NCBI GenBank assembly: GCA_038237515.1
Contig: JBBRYP010000017.1
Coordinates: forward strand, 1-64,000
Direction: 5' to 3'
DNA from: JBBQDZ01 sp038237515
GTDB lineage: Bacteria > Actinomycetota > Thermoleophilia > Gaiellales > Gaiellaceae
Length of the DNA stretch: 64,000 bases
Under the pieces are notes generated by a model, which worked only from the letters and a program-made list of their open reading frames with translations, did no database searches and was not told the DNA's origin. Within the stretch, counting starts at the first letter, position 1, and each line of letters starts with the position of its first letter. The position numbers and the translations under genes are program-made. Of this stretch, positions 33,156-40,971 are shown in pieces.

Positions 33156-33925
33156 CGGTTCTCCAGCCACTCGGGGAGGTGTGCGATCGAGCTGACGACG
33201 GCGTCTGGGACAATCGTCGAGCGCTCCAGAGTGTCGGGGTGGAACTTGCCCGTTCGAACGAGCACCGTGTTGAGGCCGAACCGCTGGGCGCCGCCGATGT
33301 CCGCCTCCAGGTCGTCGCCCACCATCCAGGTCAGCTTCGGATCGGCGTCGAGCGCCTCGATCGCCGCGCCGAAATAAGCCGCCGTGGGCTTGCCCAGCAC
33401 AACGGCCTCGACGCCCGCCGCGTACTCGAGGCCGGCAACGAACGCGCCGGCGTCGAGGAGCGGGCCCCGCGCGGTCTGCCACCAACGATTCTTGTGGAGG
33501 CAGAAGAGCTCGGCGCCGGCCTCGAGCTCTGCGAAGGCCCGGGCGAGATTCATGTAGCTGAAGACGCGGTTCGTCTCGTCGGTCTCGTCGGCGCCGCCGA
33601 GCAGCACTGCGTCCGCGCCCTCCCCCACGAGCACGAGGCCCTCCAGATCCTCGAGGATCGCCTCCATCGTCAGCGCGAGCACCCGCCGTCCCGCGAGCAC
33701 GGTCGCGGCAGCCCCAGGTGTCGTCTGGAGCTCCTGGTCTTCGAGGCCGAGGCCGAGGCCGCGCAGCTCCTCTGCGAGCTGCCGTCGAGAGCGGGTCGTG
33801 TTGTTCGTGATGAAACGCAGCCGGTGGCCCTCCGCGCGCAGGCGCCGAACGGCGTCGGCGCCGCCGGGAATCGCCTCGCCTGAGATGTGGAAGACGCCGT
33901 CGACGTCCAGCAGAATTGCGGCCAT
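33152..33925 (-). CDS. HAD-superfamily hydrolase, IIA/NagD-like
   Basis: The 257-residue protein begins MAAILLDVDGVFHISGEAIPG: the DxD motif for phosphoryl transfer with Asp as nucleophile. ITNNTTRSRRQLAEELRGLG supplies motif II, LGKPTAAYF carries the motif III lysine, and WMVGDDLEADIGGAQRFG is motif IV. The C2-type cap is between. NagD-like members act as sugar phosphate, p-nitrophenyl phosphate or mixed small-molecule phosphatases. The ATG overlaps the start of the divergent ArfB-like gene (CATG), and the stop overlaps acpS. Confidence 0.88.
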   Translation of the reverse strand: MAAILLDVDGVFHISGEAIPGGADAVRRLRAEGHRLRFITNNTTRSRRQLAEELRGLGLGLEDQELQTTPGAAATVLAGRRVLALTMEAILEDLEGLVLVGEGADAVLLGGADETDETNRVFSYMNLARAFAELEAGAELFCLHKNRWWQTARGPLLDAGAFVAGLEYAAGVEAVVLGKPTAAYFGAAIEALDADPKLTWMVGDDLEADIGGAQRFGLNTVLVRTGKFHPDTLERSTIVPDAVVSSIAHLPEWLENR

Positions 33926-33926
33926 G
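33923..33926. other. Overlapping divergent start codons (CATG)
   Basis: The minus-strand ATG of the HAD phosphatase (33925-33923) and the plus-strand ATG of the ArfB-like gene (33924-33926) share two bases. Neither can have a 5' leader without crossing the other gene. Confidence 0.8.
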
Positions 33927-34337
33927 GCCGCCGAGTCTATTCGCGTCACCCGCTCCGTCACCATCCCGCGCAGCGAGGTCGAGCTGCGGTTCTCGCGCTC
34001 GAGCGGCCCCGGCGGCCAGCATGCCCAGCGCAGCGAGACGCGGGTGGAGGCGGTGTTCGACGTGAAGCGCTCGGAAGCCTTGAGCGACGTGCAGAAGCGG
34101 CGCGTGATCACCCGCTCAGGCCCCGTCCTGCGCGCGATTGCACAGGACGAGCGAAGCCAGTGGCGAAACCGCGAGCTTGCCGTCGGGCGGCTCGTGGAGT
34201 CGCTCCGCGAGGCACTACGGGTCCCCCGCCCGCGCCGGGCGACCCGTCCGAGCGCCGCGGCCCGATCGCGCCGCCTGGACGAGAAGCGCCGCCGGGGATC
34301 GGTCAAGCGTCTGCGGCGCGAGCCAGACGACTCATAG
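33924..34337 (+). CDS. Peptide chain release factor-like protein (ArfB/YaeJ type)
   Basis: The 137-residue protein has the GGQ domain: VELRFSRSSGPGGQHAQRSETRVE, in which GGQ places the catalytic glutamine in the ribosomal peptidyl-transferase centre. The C-terminal tail is rich in Arg and Lys (RRLDEKRRRGSVKRLRR), as in ArfB, which uses a basic tail to occupy the empty mRNA channel. It thus rescues ribosomes stalled without a stop codon. No codon-recognition domain (as in RF1/RF2) is present. Start codons overlap the divergent HAD gene. Good family match; ICT1-like proteins cannot be told apart by sequence alone. Confidence 0.88.
   Translation: MAAESIRVTRSVTIPRSEVELRFSRSSGPGGQHAQRSETRVEAVFDVKRSEALSDVQKRRVITRSGPVLRAIAQDERSQWRNRELAVGRLVESLREALRVPRPRRATRPSAAARSRRLDEKRRRGSVKRLRREPDDS
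33934..33939 (-). promoter_or_regulatory. Leaderless-type -10 hexamer of the HAD phosphatase gene
   Basis: TAGACT on the minus strand lies 8 nt before the ATG at 33925. It sits inside the ArfB-like coding region. Confidence 0.35.
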
Positions 34338-34452
34338 GTCCGACCCGCCTCTCCGATACCCGGCCGGAGTACGTTGCTGCTCCTAACACGCCCTTCACAA
34401 AGGGTTCGCTACGGTCCCTCGCGTCCGCCGCATCGCCCGGAGGAGCGTGCCT

Positions 34453-35865
34453 GTGAAGTCATTGAAGTTCCTGCTGTTCATGCTGTGCGCGCTCGCCGTC
34501 GTCGCGCCGGCCGCGACAGCCCAGCCCAGGCCTTTCGTCGGCTTCTGGGACGATCCGAGCCTCCGCTTTCGCGATACGCGGGAGGCGAACCTCGAGGAGG
34601 CTCAGGCTGCGGGTGCCACGATCATTCGGACCCAGGTGACGTGGGCGAGCGTTGCGCGGACGAAGCCGGTAAACGCGACGAACCCGTTCGACACGGCGTA
34701 CGACCTGGCCGACGTGGACGAACTCATTCGCGGCGCACAGCGCCGCGGTTTGGAGGTGCTCCTCACGATCTACGGGACGCCGGCCTGGGCGAACGGCGGC
34801 AAGACGCCGAACGTCGCTCCGACGCGCCTCACCGATTTCACCGACTTCACCTACGCGCTCGCAGCGCGGTACTCAGGGCGGTTCGCCGGCTATCCCTACG
34901 TCCGGTTCTACTCGGTCTGGAACGAGCCGAACCTGAACCAGTTCCTGAAACCGCAGTTCTCGGCAAGCGGTGCCGATGTCGCGCCGGCCACGTACGCGCG
35001 TCTCTACCGCGCCGCCTATGCGGGAATCAAGGCGGGCAGTCCAAAGGCGCTCGTCGCGATCGGGGAGACCTCCGCCCGCGGCCACGACAAGCCGACGAAC
35101 GGCACGGTGCAGGATTCGCACTCGCCGGGAAAGTTCGCCCAGCTCGTCGCCAAGGCCGACCCGGCCCTGCGCTTCGCCGCCTGGTCGGAGCATCCCTACC
35201 CCTTCACGCCGGGCGCGCCGCCGACAGCCCGGGTCCGGTTCCCGAACGTGAGCCTCACTCAGATCGACACCTTCGGCGCCGCGCTCGACAAGGCGTTTCA
35301 CCGGAAGGACATCCCGATCTGGGTGACCGAATACAGCCACGAGACGAAGCCGCAGGAGCCGAAGGGGGTGCCCTACGGCACGCAGGCCTCGTACGCCAAG
35401 CAGGCGCTCGACATCGCGAAAGCCGATCCGCGCATCTCGATGTTCGTCTGGTTCGTCCTGCGGGATGACCCCTCGAACCCGTGGCAGAGTGGGCTCCTCG
35501 ACGAGAGCGGCAACCGCAAGCCTTCGTTCGCCACGTTCAGCGCCACCGCCCGGCTCCTCGACGCGCGAAACGCTGTCGACTACGTCAAGGCGGGCAAGGC
35601 GAATCCCGTCGTGCGCATATCCGCTCTCGAGCTCGCGGCGCGCTCCGGCACGGGATCGCGTGTCGGGGTCACCTACAAGGTCGTGTTCAAGAAGACCGTC
35701 GTGTCGGTTCAGCAGCCCGCACTGACGGTCGACCTCGACGGCTGGGTCACGCTGCCGCTCCAGTTCACGCCGCAGAAGAACCGCAGCTACCAGCTCTCGG
35801 TGGACATCGGCGACGCGAGCGGGAACCACGTCACGCACGCGCTCACCCTCGTCGCGGTGCGCTAG
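34453..35865 (+). CDS. Secreted glycoside hydrolase-like protein (cellulase/GH39-like TIM barrel)
   Basis: I chose the GTG at 34453, 7 nt after GGAGGAG, giving about 470 residues. The first 25 form a Sec signal peptide ending near ATAQPR. The body is a (beta/alpha)8 barrel: RTQVTWASVA, GLEVLLTIYGTPAWANGG, FYSVWNEPNLNQF with the acid/base Glu after Asn, and IPIWVTEYSHET with a second Glu in the expected nucleophile position. The C-terminal 110 residues are beta-rich and Ig-like. The pair of glutamates fits a retaining hydrolase of clan GH-A acting on extracellular polysaccharide. The linkage is unknown. Confidence 0.8.
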   Translation: MKSLKFLLFMLCALAVVAPAATAQPRPFVGFWDDPSLRFRDTREANLEEAQAAGATIIRTQVTWASVARTKPVNATNPFDTAYDLADVDELIRGAQRRGLEVLLTIYGTPAWANGGKTPNVAPTRLTDFTDFTYALAARYSGRFAGYPYVRFYSVWNEPNLNQFLKPQFSASGADVAPATYARLYRAAYAGIKAGSPKALVAIGETSARGHDKPTNGTVQDSHSPGKFAQLVAKADPALRFAAWSEHPYPFTPGAPPTARVRFPNVSLTQIDTFGAALDKAFHRKDIPIWVTEYSHETKPQEPKGVPYGTQASYAKQALDIAKADPRISMFVWFVLRDDPSNPWQSGLLDESGNRKPSFATFSATARLLDARNAVDYVKAGKANPVVRISALELAARSGTGSRVGVTYKVVFKKTVVSVQQPALTVDLDGWVTLPLQFTPQKNRSYQLSVDIGDASGNHVTHALTLVAVR

Positions 35866-35873
35866 CAAGCGTC

Positions 35874-35897
35874 GGGAAACCCAGGGTTCCCCCACGG
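35874..35897. terminator. Hairpin GGGAAACCCAGGGTTCCC after the hydrolase gene
   Basis: GGGAA(A)CC pairs with GGTTCCC just after the stop codon at 35865. It may end the transcript. A related sequence occurs reversed near 42130-42150 and in part at 61007-61019, so it also belongs to a small repeat family. No U-tract follows. Confidence 0.4.
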
Positions 35898-36055
35898 GCC
35901 CCCTCCTTCCGCGCTCCCGCTTGACCAGCCGCGTCTGGCCTCCCGCCGGGCAAGCCCGGCTCCGGCCGCGATCGTTTGCGAATCCTGCGAGCTTGTCTCG
36001 CCGCGTCACGGGTTTCCGCCCCAAGAAGAACTAGGGCCCGGCTTCGCGCGACGTA

Positions 36056-36061
36056 TAGAGT
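36056..36061 (+). promoter_or_regulatory. Leaderless-type -10 hexamer of the TlpA-like gene
   Basis: TAGAGT (within TATAGAGT) lies 9 nt before the GTG start at 36071, with no ribosome site. Confidence 0.4.
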
Positions 36062-36070
36062 CTCGGTCGA

Positions 36071-36556
36071 GTGAAGCGGGCGCTCGCCGTCCTCACGATG
36101 ATCCTCGCCGCCGCGGCGGCAGCCGGCGCGTTGGCTGCCGCACCTCGCCAGGCGCCCGCGATCGCCGGCACCGACCCGGTCACGGGCAAGCACGTGAGCC
36201 TCGTCTCCTACCGCGGCCGCGCGGTCGTGATCAACATCTGGGCCTCGTGGTGCGAGGGCTGCCGGACCGAGGCGAAGGCGCTCCGCGAGTTCGCGAGCGC
36301 ACACCCGAAGGTTCAGCTGCTCGGAATCGACTACCAGGACACGCGCACCGGCGCGAAGGCCTTCTACGACCGCCACGACCTCGACTGGCCGAGCGTCTTC
36401 GACCCGAAGGGGCGCTGGGTTGCGGCACTCAAGGCGCCCGGGCTGCCGACGACCGTCTTCCTGAACGCGCGCCACGAGATCGTCGGCGGCATAGTCGGCG
36501 CCGGCACGCGGGCGCAGTTCGAGGCCACCCTTCGCAAGGCGCTCGCTTCCAAGTAA
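36071..36556 (+). CDS. TlpA/ResA-like extracytoplasmic thioredoxin
   Basis: The 161-residue protein starts with a GTG and a signal-peptide or membrane-anchor segment (LTMILAAAAAAGALAAAP). The thioredoxin fold reads VVINIWASWCEGCRTEAKAL (W-C-x-x-C), LGIDYQDTRTGAKAFYD and the cis-Pro loop APGLPTTVFLNARHEIVGGIVG. It probably reduces or isomerises disulfides outside the membrane, for example in cytochrome c maturation. The stop codon lies inside a 27-nt palindrome. It is alone and convergent with glmS. Confidence 0.9.
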   Translation: MKRALAVLTMILAAAAAAGALAAAPRQAPAIAGTDPVTGKHVSLVSYRGRAVVINIWASWCEGCRTEAKALREFASAHPKVQLLGIDYQDTRTGAKAFYDRHDLDWPSVFDPKGRWVAALKAPGLPTTVFLNARHEIVGGIVGAGTRAQFEATLRKALASK

Positions 36557-36573
36557 CACTGTGTTACTTGGAA
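36547..36573. repeat. 27-nt perfect palindrome between tlpA-like gene and glmS (copy 2)
   Basis: TTCCAAGTAACAC-T-GTGTTACTTGGAA contains the stop codon of the tlpA-like gene. It shares the central 21 or more bases with copy 1 at 30775-30801. Where the left arm has T instead of C, the right arm has A instead of G, so pairing is kept. Between convergent genes it may serve as a bidirectional terminator. Confidence 0.85.
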
Positions 36574-36585
36574 TGGGCTCTCCGT

Positions 36586-38412
36586 CTACTCGACGGTGAC
36601 GGTCTTCGCGAGGTTCCGCGGCTGGTCGACGTTCAATCCTCGCAGCCGGGCGATCCGGTAGGCCAGCAGCTGAAGCGGTAGCACCGCCAGCGCCGCCTGG
36701 AGGAAGTTCGGCGTCCGCGGAACGTAGATCACCTCGTCGGCGTGGTGCTGGATGTCCTCGTTCCCGTCGGTCGCGATCGCGATCACGTGCGCGCCCCGGG
36801 CCCGCGTCTCCTGGATGTTGGAGACGATCTTGTCGTAGACATGGAGGTTCGTCGCGACGACGACGACCGGCGTCCCCTCCTCGAGGAGCGCGATCGGCCC
36901 GTGCTTCATCTCTCCTGCCGAGTAGGCCTCGGTCGGGATGTACGAGATCTCCTTGAGCTTCAGCGCTCCCTCGAGCGCGACGGGCAGGCCGATATGCCGC
37001 CCCAGGTAGAGGAAGAACGCCTTCTCGTAGTAGCGCTGCGCGATCTCCTCGATCGGGTGGTCGCCCTCCAGGAACTCGGCCATCTTCTCAGGCAGCCTGT
37101 GCAGGGCCGCGAGGATGAATCCGATCTCCTCCGGCGGCAGCGTCTTGCGCACCTGCGCGAGCTTGATCGCGAGCAGCGACAGGAGCGCCACCTGGGCGGT
37201 GAAGGTCTTCGACGCGGCGACTCCCACCTCGAGGCCGCAGCGCGTGTAGAGGACGGCGTCCGCCTCGCGGGTGATCTGTGTTCCCATCAGATTCGTGATC
37301 GCGAGCGTCCTCGCCCCGCGCTCGCGGGCGAGCTTCAGCGCGTTGACCGTGTCCCGCGTCTCACCCGACTGGGAGACCCCGATCACGAGCGTGTCCCGCG
37401 AGAGCACCGGGTTGCGGTAGATCCACTCGCTCGCGATGTCGGGCTCGACCGGCACGCGGGCCCACTCCTCGATTATGTAGCGGCCAACTACGCCCGCGTG
37501 ATAGGCGGAGCCGCACGCGACGACGACGATCCGGCGGAGGTTCCGGATCTGCTCCTCCTCCAGGTTGAGCTCGTCGAGCTCGAGGTGTCCGTGGCGGACG
37601 CGGTCGCCGATCGTTTCGCGGACGGCTTCGGGCTGCTCGTAGATCTCCTTCAGCATGTACGTCTCGTAGCCGCCCTTCTCCGCGCTCTCGTCGTCCCAGT
37701 CGATCACGGTCACCTCAGGCTCCGCGATGGTGCCGTCGGGGCGGTGGAAGGTCGCTCCGCCCGGCGTGAGCGCGACGACGTCGTCGTCCTCGATGAACTG
37801 GACGCGCCGGGTCTCGCGGAGGAATGCCGCGATCGACGACGCGAGGAACATCTCCCCTTCCCCGACGCCGACGACGAGCGGGGTCTGACAGCGGGCGCCG
37901 ACCAGGAGGTCGGGATGGTCGTGATGGATGACGACGAAGGAGAAATGGCCTTCCAGCTCGGCGTAGGCCTTCCTGACCGCCTGTACGAGGTCGCCGGCGT
38001 AGTGGCGCTCGATCAGGTGGGTGACCACCTCGGCGTCGGTCTCCGAGGTGAAGGTGTGGCCCTCCGCCGTGAGTGAGTCGCTCAGCTCGCGGTAGTTCTC
38101 GACGATGCCGTTGAGGACGATCGCGAGCCTGTCGGCCTCGCATCCCACCAGCGGGTGTGCGTTGCGTTCGGTCACGGCACCGTGGGTCGCCCAGCGTGTG
38201 TGGCCGAGACCGTGCTTCGCGGTCGACCCGTTCGAGCCGGCCGTCTCTTTCAGGTTCTGGAGGTTCCCGACGGCCCGCACGTAGTCGAGGCGCTCCTCCT
38301 CGCGAAGCGCGATACCGGCCGAGTCGTAGCCGCGGTACTCGAGGCGCTCGAGACCCTGGAGCAGGAGCGGCTTCGCCTCGCGACCTCCGACGTATCCGAT
38401 GATCCCGCACAC
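36586..38412 (-). CDS. glmS: Glutamine-fructose-6-phosphate aminotransferase (isomerizing)
   Basis: The 608-residue protein starts with GTG behind AAAGGAG. Its first residues are MCGIIGYVGGRE, so Cys2 becomes the N-terminal nucleophile of the glutaminase after methionine removal. The glutaminase half has LGHTRWATHGAVTERNAHP; the C-terminal half has two SIS domains (VIGVSQSGETRDTVNALK and HGPIALLEEGTPVV) and ends in RNLAKTVTVE. It makes glucosamine-6-phosphate for cell-wall amino sugars. It follows glmM in the same direction, 112 bases on, so the two consecutive pathway steps are clustered. Confidence 0.96.
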   Translation of the reverse strand: MCGIIGYVGGREAKPLLLQGLERLEYRGYDSAGIALREEERLDYVRAVGNLQNLKETAGSNGSTAKHGLGHTRWATHGAVTERNAHPLVGCEADRLAIVLNGIVENYRELSDSLTAEGHTFTSETDAEVVTHLIERHYAGDLVQAVRKAYAELEGHFSFVVIHHDHPDLLVGARCQTPLVVGVGEGEMFLASSIAAFLRETRRVQFIEDDDVVALTPGGATFHRPDGTIAEPEVTVIDWDDESAEKGGYETYMLKEIYEQPEAVRETIGDRVRHGHLELDELNLEEEQIRNLRRIVVVACGSAYHAGVVGRYIIEEWARVPVEPDIASEWIYRNPVLSRDTLVIGVSQSGETRDTVNALKLARERGARTLAITNLMGTQITREADAVLYTRCGLEVGVAASKTFTAQVALLSLLAIKLAQVRKTLPPEEIGFILAALHRLPEKMAEFLEGDHPIEEIAQRYYEKAFFLYLGRHIGLPVALEGALKLKEISYIPTEAYSAGEMKHGPIALLEEGTPVVVVATNLHVYDKIVSNIQETRARGAHVIAIATDGNEDIQHHADEVIYVPRTPNFLQAALAVLPLQLLAYRIARLRGLNVDQPRNLAKTVTVE

Positions 38413-38524
38413 CGCGAAGCTCCTTTCGTCGACGTCCTGCGAGCGCCTCTACGCGAAGCTTGCGAATCTCCCCGAAAAACGCAAGAAGCTCGGCCTCTGT
38501 ATCCGCTCCCTCCGTTGGGAACGG

Positions 38525-39790
38525 TCAGCCGAGCTCTCGTCGGACGAGAGCGGCGATCCTAGCACAGAGATCAGCTGCCTCAGCGGCGTCGGGAGCCTCC
38601 GCGAGCACCCTGACGAGCGGCTCGGTGCCCGAAGGCCGAACGAGCACGCGGCCGCGTCCGTCGAGCGCGGCGTTCACTCTCGCGGCCTCCTCGACGAGAG
38701 CGGCCGGGAGCTCCCGAGTCGCGACCTCGACGTTCTCCTTCGCCTGGGGAAAGCGTGGCATGACCGCCGCGGCCTCGGCGAGCGTGCGGCCGTCGAGCGC
38801 CCCGCAGAGAAGGAGCGCCGCCGCCAGCCCGTCCCCCGCCACGTGGTCGCGGAGGTAGATGATGTGGCCCGACTGCTCGCCCCCTAGCAGCGCGCCCTCG
38901 CGCCGCAGCGCCTCGAGCACGTAGCGGTCGCCGACGTCGGTCGTGACGACGCGGATCCCCCGGTTCGCCATCAGCCGGTGGAAACCCAGGTTCGTCATGG
39001 TCGTCACGGTGACGCTCTCGACCCCGAGGTGGAGTGCCAGGATCGCGAGAATCTGGTCGCCGTCCAGCGCCTCGCCGTCACCGTCGACCGCGAGCATCCT
39101 GTCGCCGTCGCCGTCGAAGGCGACGCCGAGGTCACACTGCTCGGCCACGACCGTCTGCTGGAGGAGACGGAGGTCGGTCGCGCCACACCCGACGTTGATG
39201 TTCGCTCCGTCGGGCTCCGCTCCCACCAGCGTCACGCGCGCGCCGAGCTCCCGAAAGGCCTCGGATGCGATCCCCGAGTACGCACCGTTCGCGCAGTCGA
39301 CGGCGACGTGAAGTGCGGTGAGATCGGAGCCGAACCGCTCCACGACGTGGTCTACGTAGCTGTCGGTCGCGATGTCGACGCAGTCGGCCTCGCCCGGCTC
39401 GCCGCTCGGAGGGGCGTCCAGGAGCGCCTCGATCTCCGCCTCGGCGGCGTCCGTCAACTTCTGTCCGTCGCGATCGAAGAGCTTGATCCCGTTGTACTCG
39501 GGGGGATTGTGCGAAGCGGAGACGACGGCCCCGAGGTCGAGCGCGAGCAGCGCCACCGCCGGTGTCGGCAGGACACCGCCGAGGACAGCGTTGCCGCCGC
39601 AGGAGAGCACACCGCGCACGAAGGCTTCCTCGAGCTCCGGCCCCGATCCTCGCGTGTCGCGGCCGACGAAGACCTTGCCTCGACCCGACCAGAGGGACGC
39701 GGCGCGGCCGAGCCGCTCCACGAGGTCCGGTGTCAGATCCCGGCCGACGACGCCACGAACGCCGTCGGTTCCGAAGTAGCGGCGCGCCAC
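38525..39790 (-). CDS. glmM: Phosphoglucosamine mutase
   Basis: The 421-residue protein begins RRYFGTDGVRGVVGRDLTP and has the phosphoserine loop VVSASHNPPEYNGIK, the metal loop VAFDGDGDRMLAVDGDG, GGEQSGHIIYLRDHVAGDG and the sugar-binding VRPSGTEPLVRV. It converts glucosamine-6-phosphate to glucosamine-1-phosphate. Length is slightly below the usual 440-450, with a short C-terminus. The gene follows rpsI at 132 bases and precedes glmS, the order rplM-rpsI-glmM-glmS common in high-GC Gram-positives. Confidence 0.95.
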   Translation of the reverse strand: MARRYFGTDGVRGVVGRDLTPDLVERLGRAASLWSGRGKVFVGRDTRGSGPELEEAFVRGVLSCGGNAVLGGVLPTPAVALLALDLGAVVSASHNPPEYNGIKLFDRDGQKLTDAAEAEIEALLDAPPSGEPGEADCVDIATDSYVDHVVERFGSDLTALHVAVDCANGAYSGIASEAFRELGARVTLVGAEPDGANINVGCGATDLRLLQQTVVAEQCDLGVAFDGDGDRMLAVDGDGEALDGDQILAILALHLGVESVTVTTMTNLGFHRLMANRGIRVVTTDVGDRYVLEALRREGALLGGEQSGHIIYLRDHVAGDGLAAALLLCGALDGRTLAEAAAVMPRFPQAKENVEVATRELPAALVEEAARVNAALDGRGRVLVRPSGTEPLVRVLAEAPDAAEAADLCARIAALVRRELG

Positions 39791-39922
39791 GGCGGCGGAC
39801 CCTAGATGTTCGATGAGTGATCGACGCGGCTCGGGTGCCGGCCGTGGCGGACCAAACGCAAAGCACCTGTCACGATCGGTGCCCGCGGGCGAGTGGTGGG
39901 TCGGGCGCCGAGACGAGCAGGT

Positions 39923-40324
39923 TCAGCGCTTGCTGAACTGCGGGGCCTTGCGGGCCTTGTGGAGCCCGGCCTTCTTGCGCTCGACGACGCGCGCGTCCCG
40001 CGCCAGATATCCCTCGCGCTTGAGCGACACGCGGAGGCTCGGATCGATCTCGACGAGCGCCCGAGCGACTCCGTGCCGGACCGCACCCGCCTGGCCGCTC
40101 GCACCGCCGCCGTGCACGCGCACTCGCACGTCGTAAGCCTGCTCGAGCCCCGTCAGCTTCAGCGGGGCGAGCACCATCGACCGGTGCGTCAGCCGCGGGA
40201 AGTACTGCTCGATCGTGCGCCCGTTGAACCAGGTCTTGCCGTCACCAGGCCGCAGGATCACACGGGCCACCGAGGTCTTCCGCTTCCCCGTCCCTCGATA
40301 CTGGGCGATCTCGGCCATGGACAT
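39923..40324 (-). CDS. rpsI: 30S ribosomal protein S9
   Basis: The 133-residue protein starts at an ATG overlapping the stop of rplM (TGATG). It reads AQYRGTGKRKTSVARVILRPG, then TWFNGRTIEQYFPR, VHGGGASGQAGAVRHGVARAL and the C-terminal RKAPQFSKR that reaches the ribosomal P site. All S9 landmarks are present and the length is normal. It is cotranscribed with rplM. Confidence 0.97.
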   Translation of the reverse strand: MSMAEIAQYRGTGKRKTSVARVILRPGDGKTWFNGRTIEQYFPRLTHRSMVLAPLKLTGLEQAYDVRVRVHGGGASGQAGAVRHGVARALVEIDPSLRVSLKREGYLARDARVVERKKAGLHKARKAPQFSKR

Positions 40325-40758
40325 CAGTCGACCTCCAGCGGCTTCGGCGCCTGGGCTGCGTGCGGATGCTCCGTCCCGGCGTAGATCTTGAGCTTCGTCA
40401 GCTGCTGGCGCGCGAGCCGGTTCCGGGGGAGCATCCCCTTCACAGCCTTCCGCAGCACCTCTGTCGGTCGCCGGCGGAGCTCCTCGCGCAGCGGCCGCTC
40501 CTTCAGCCCGCCCGGATATCCGGAATGGCGGTAGTAGATCTTCTGGTCGAGCTTCTTTCCCGTGACGGCGATCTTCTCCGCGTTCACGACGACGACGAAG
40601 TCGCCGGTGTCGACGTGCGGCGTGTACTGCGCCTTCGTCTTCCCGCGCAGCGTCTCGGCGATCTGGGTAGCGAGACGCCCGAGCGTCTTCCCCTCGGCGT
40701 CGACGAGATACCAGTCGCGGTCGATCTCGCCAGGCTTGGCGTTCCAGGTCTTCTGCAT
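40324..40758 (-). CDS. rplM: 50S ribosomal protein L13
   Basis: The 144-residue protein starts at ATG 40758. It reads QKTWNAKPGEIDRDWYLVDA, LGRLATQIAETLRGK, YRHSGYPGGLKERPLREELR and GMLPRNRLARQQLTKLKIYAG, all characteristic of L13. The open frame extends much further upstream without a start signal. It precedes rpsI with a TGATG overlap, the universal L13-S9 pair. Confidence 0.97.
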   Translation of the reverse strand: MQKTWNAKPGEIDRDWYLVDAEGKTLGRLATQIAETLRGKTKAQYTPHVDTGDFVVVVNAEKIAVTGKKLDQKIYYRHSGYPGGLKERPLREELRRRPTEVLRKAVKGMLPRNRLARQQLTKLKIYAGTEHPHAAQAPKPLEVD

Positions 40759-40971
40759 ACGAGAAAGTGGCGACCCAGAGCGGCCGCCGGGGCGGAATGG
40801 TAGCAGCCAGACTCGGATCGGAGCGCTCGGACGGCGGCCGAGTCGCGGGGTGGGGGGAGAGTGGAGCCCTGCGCTGTACGGACGGGCGGGGCGAGCGGCT
40901 TCTCTTGGCGTCACGAGTGCGAGCCCGGCGCGGCGGCACGCAGGAACAAATCGGTTTACTGCGCAGGGGCC

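Noticed and set aside
38413..38524. A riboswitch or ribozyme leader upstream of glmS
   Set aside because: The 112-base gap has only a weak CTTGCG/CGCAAG stem and lacks the glmS ribozyme core; a plain ribosome site is present.
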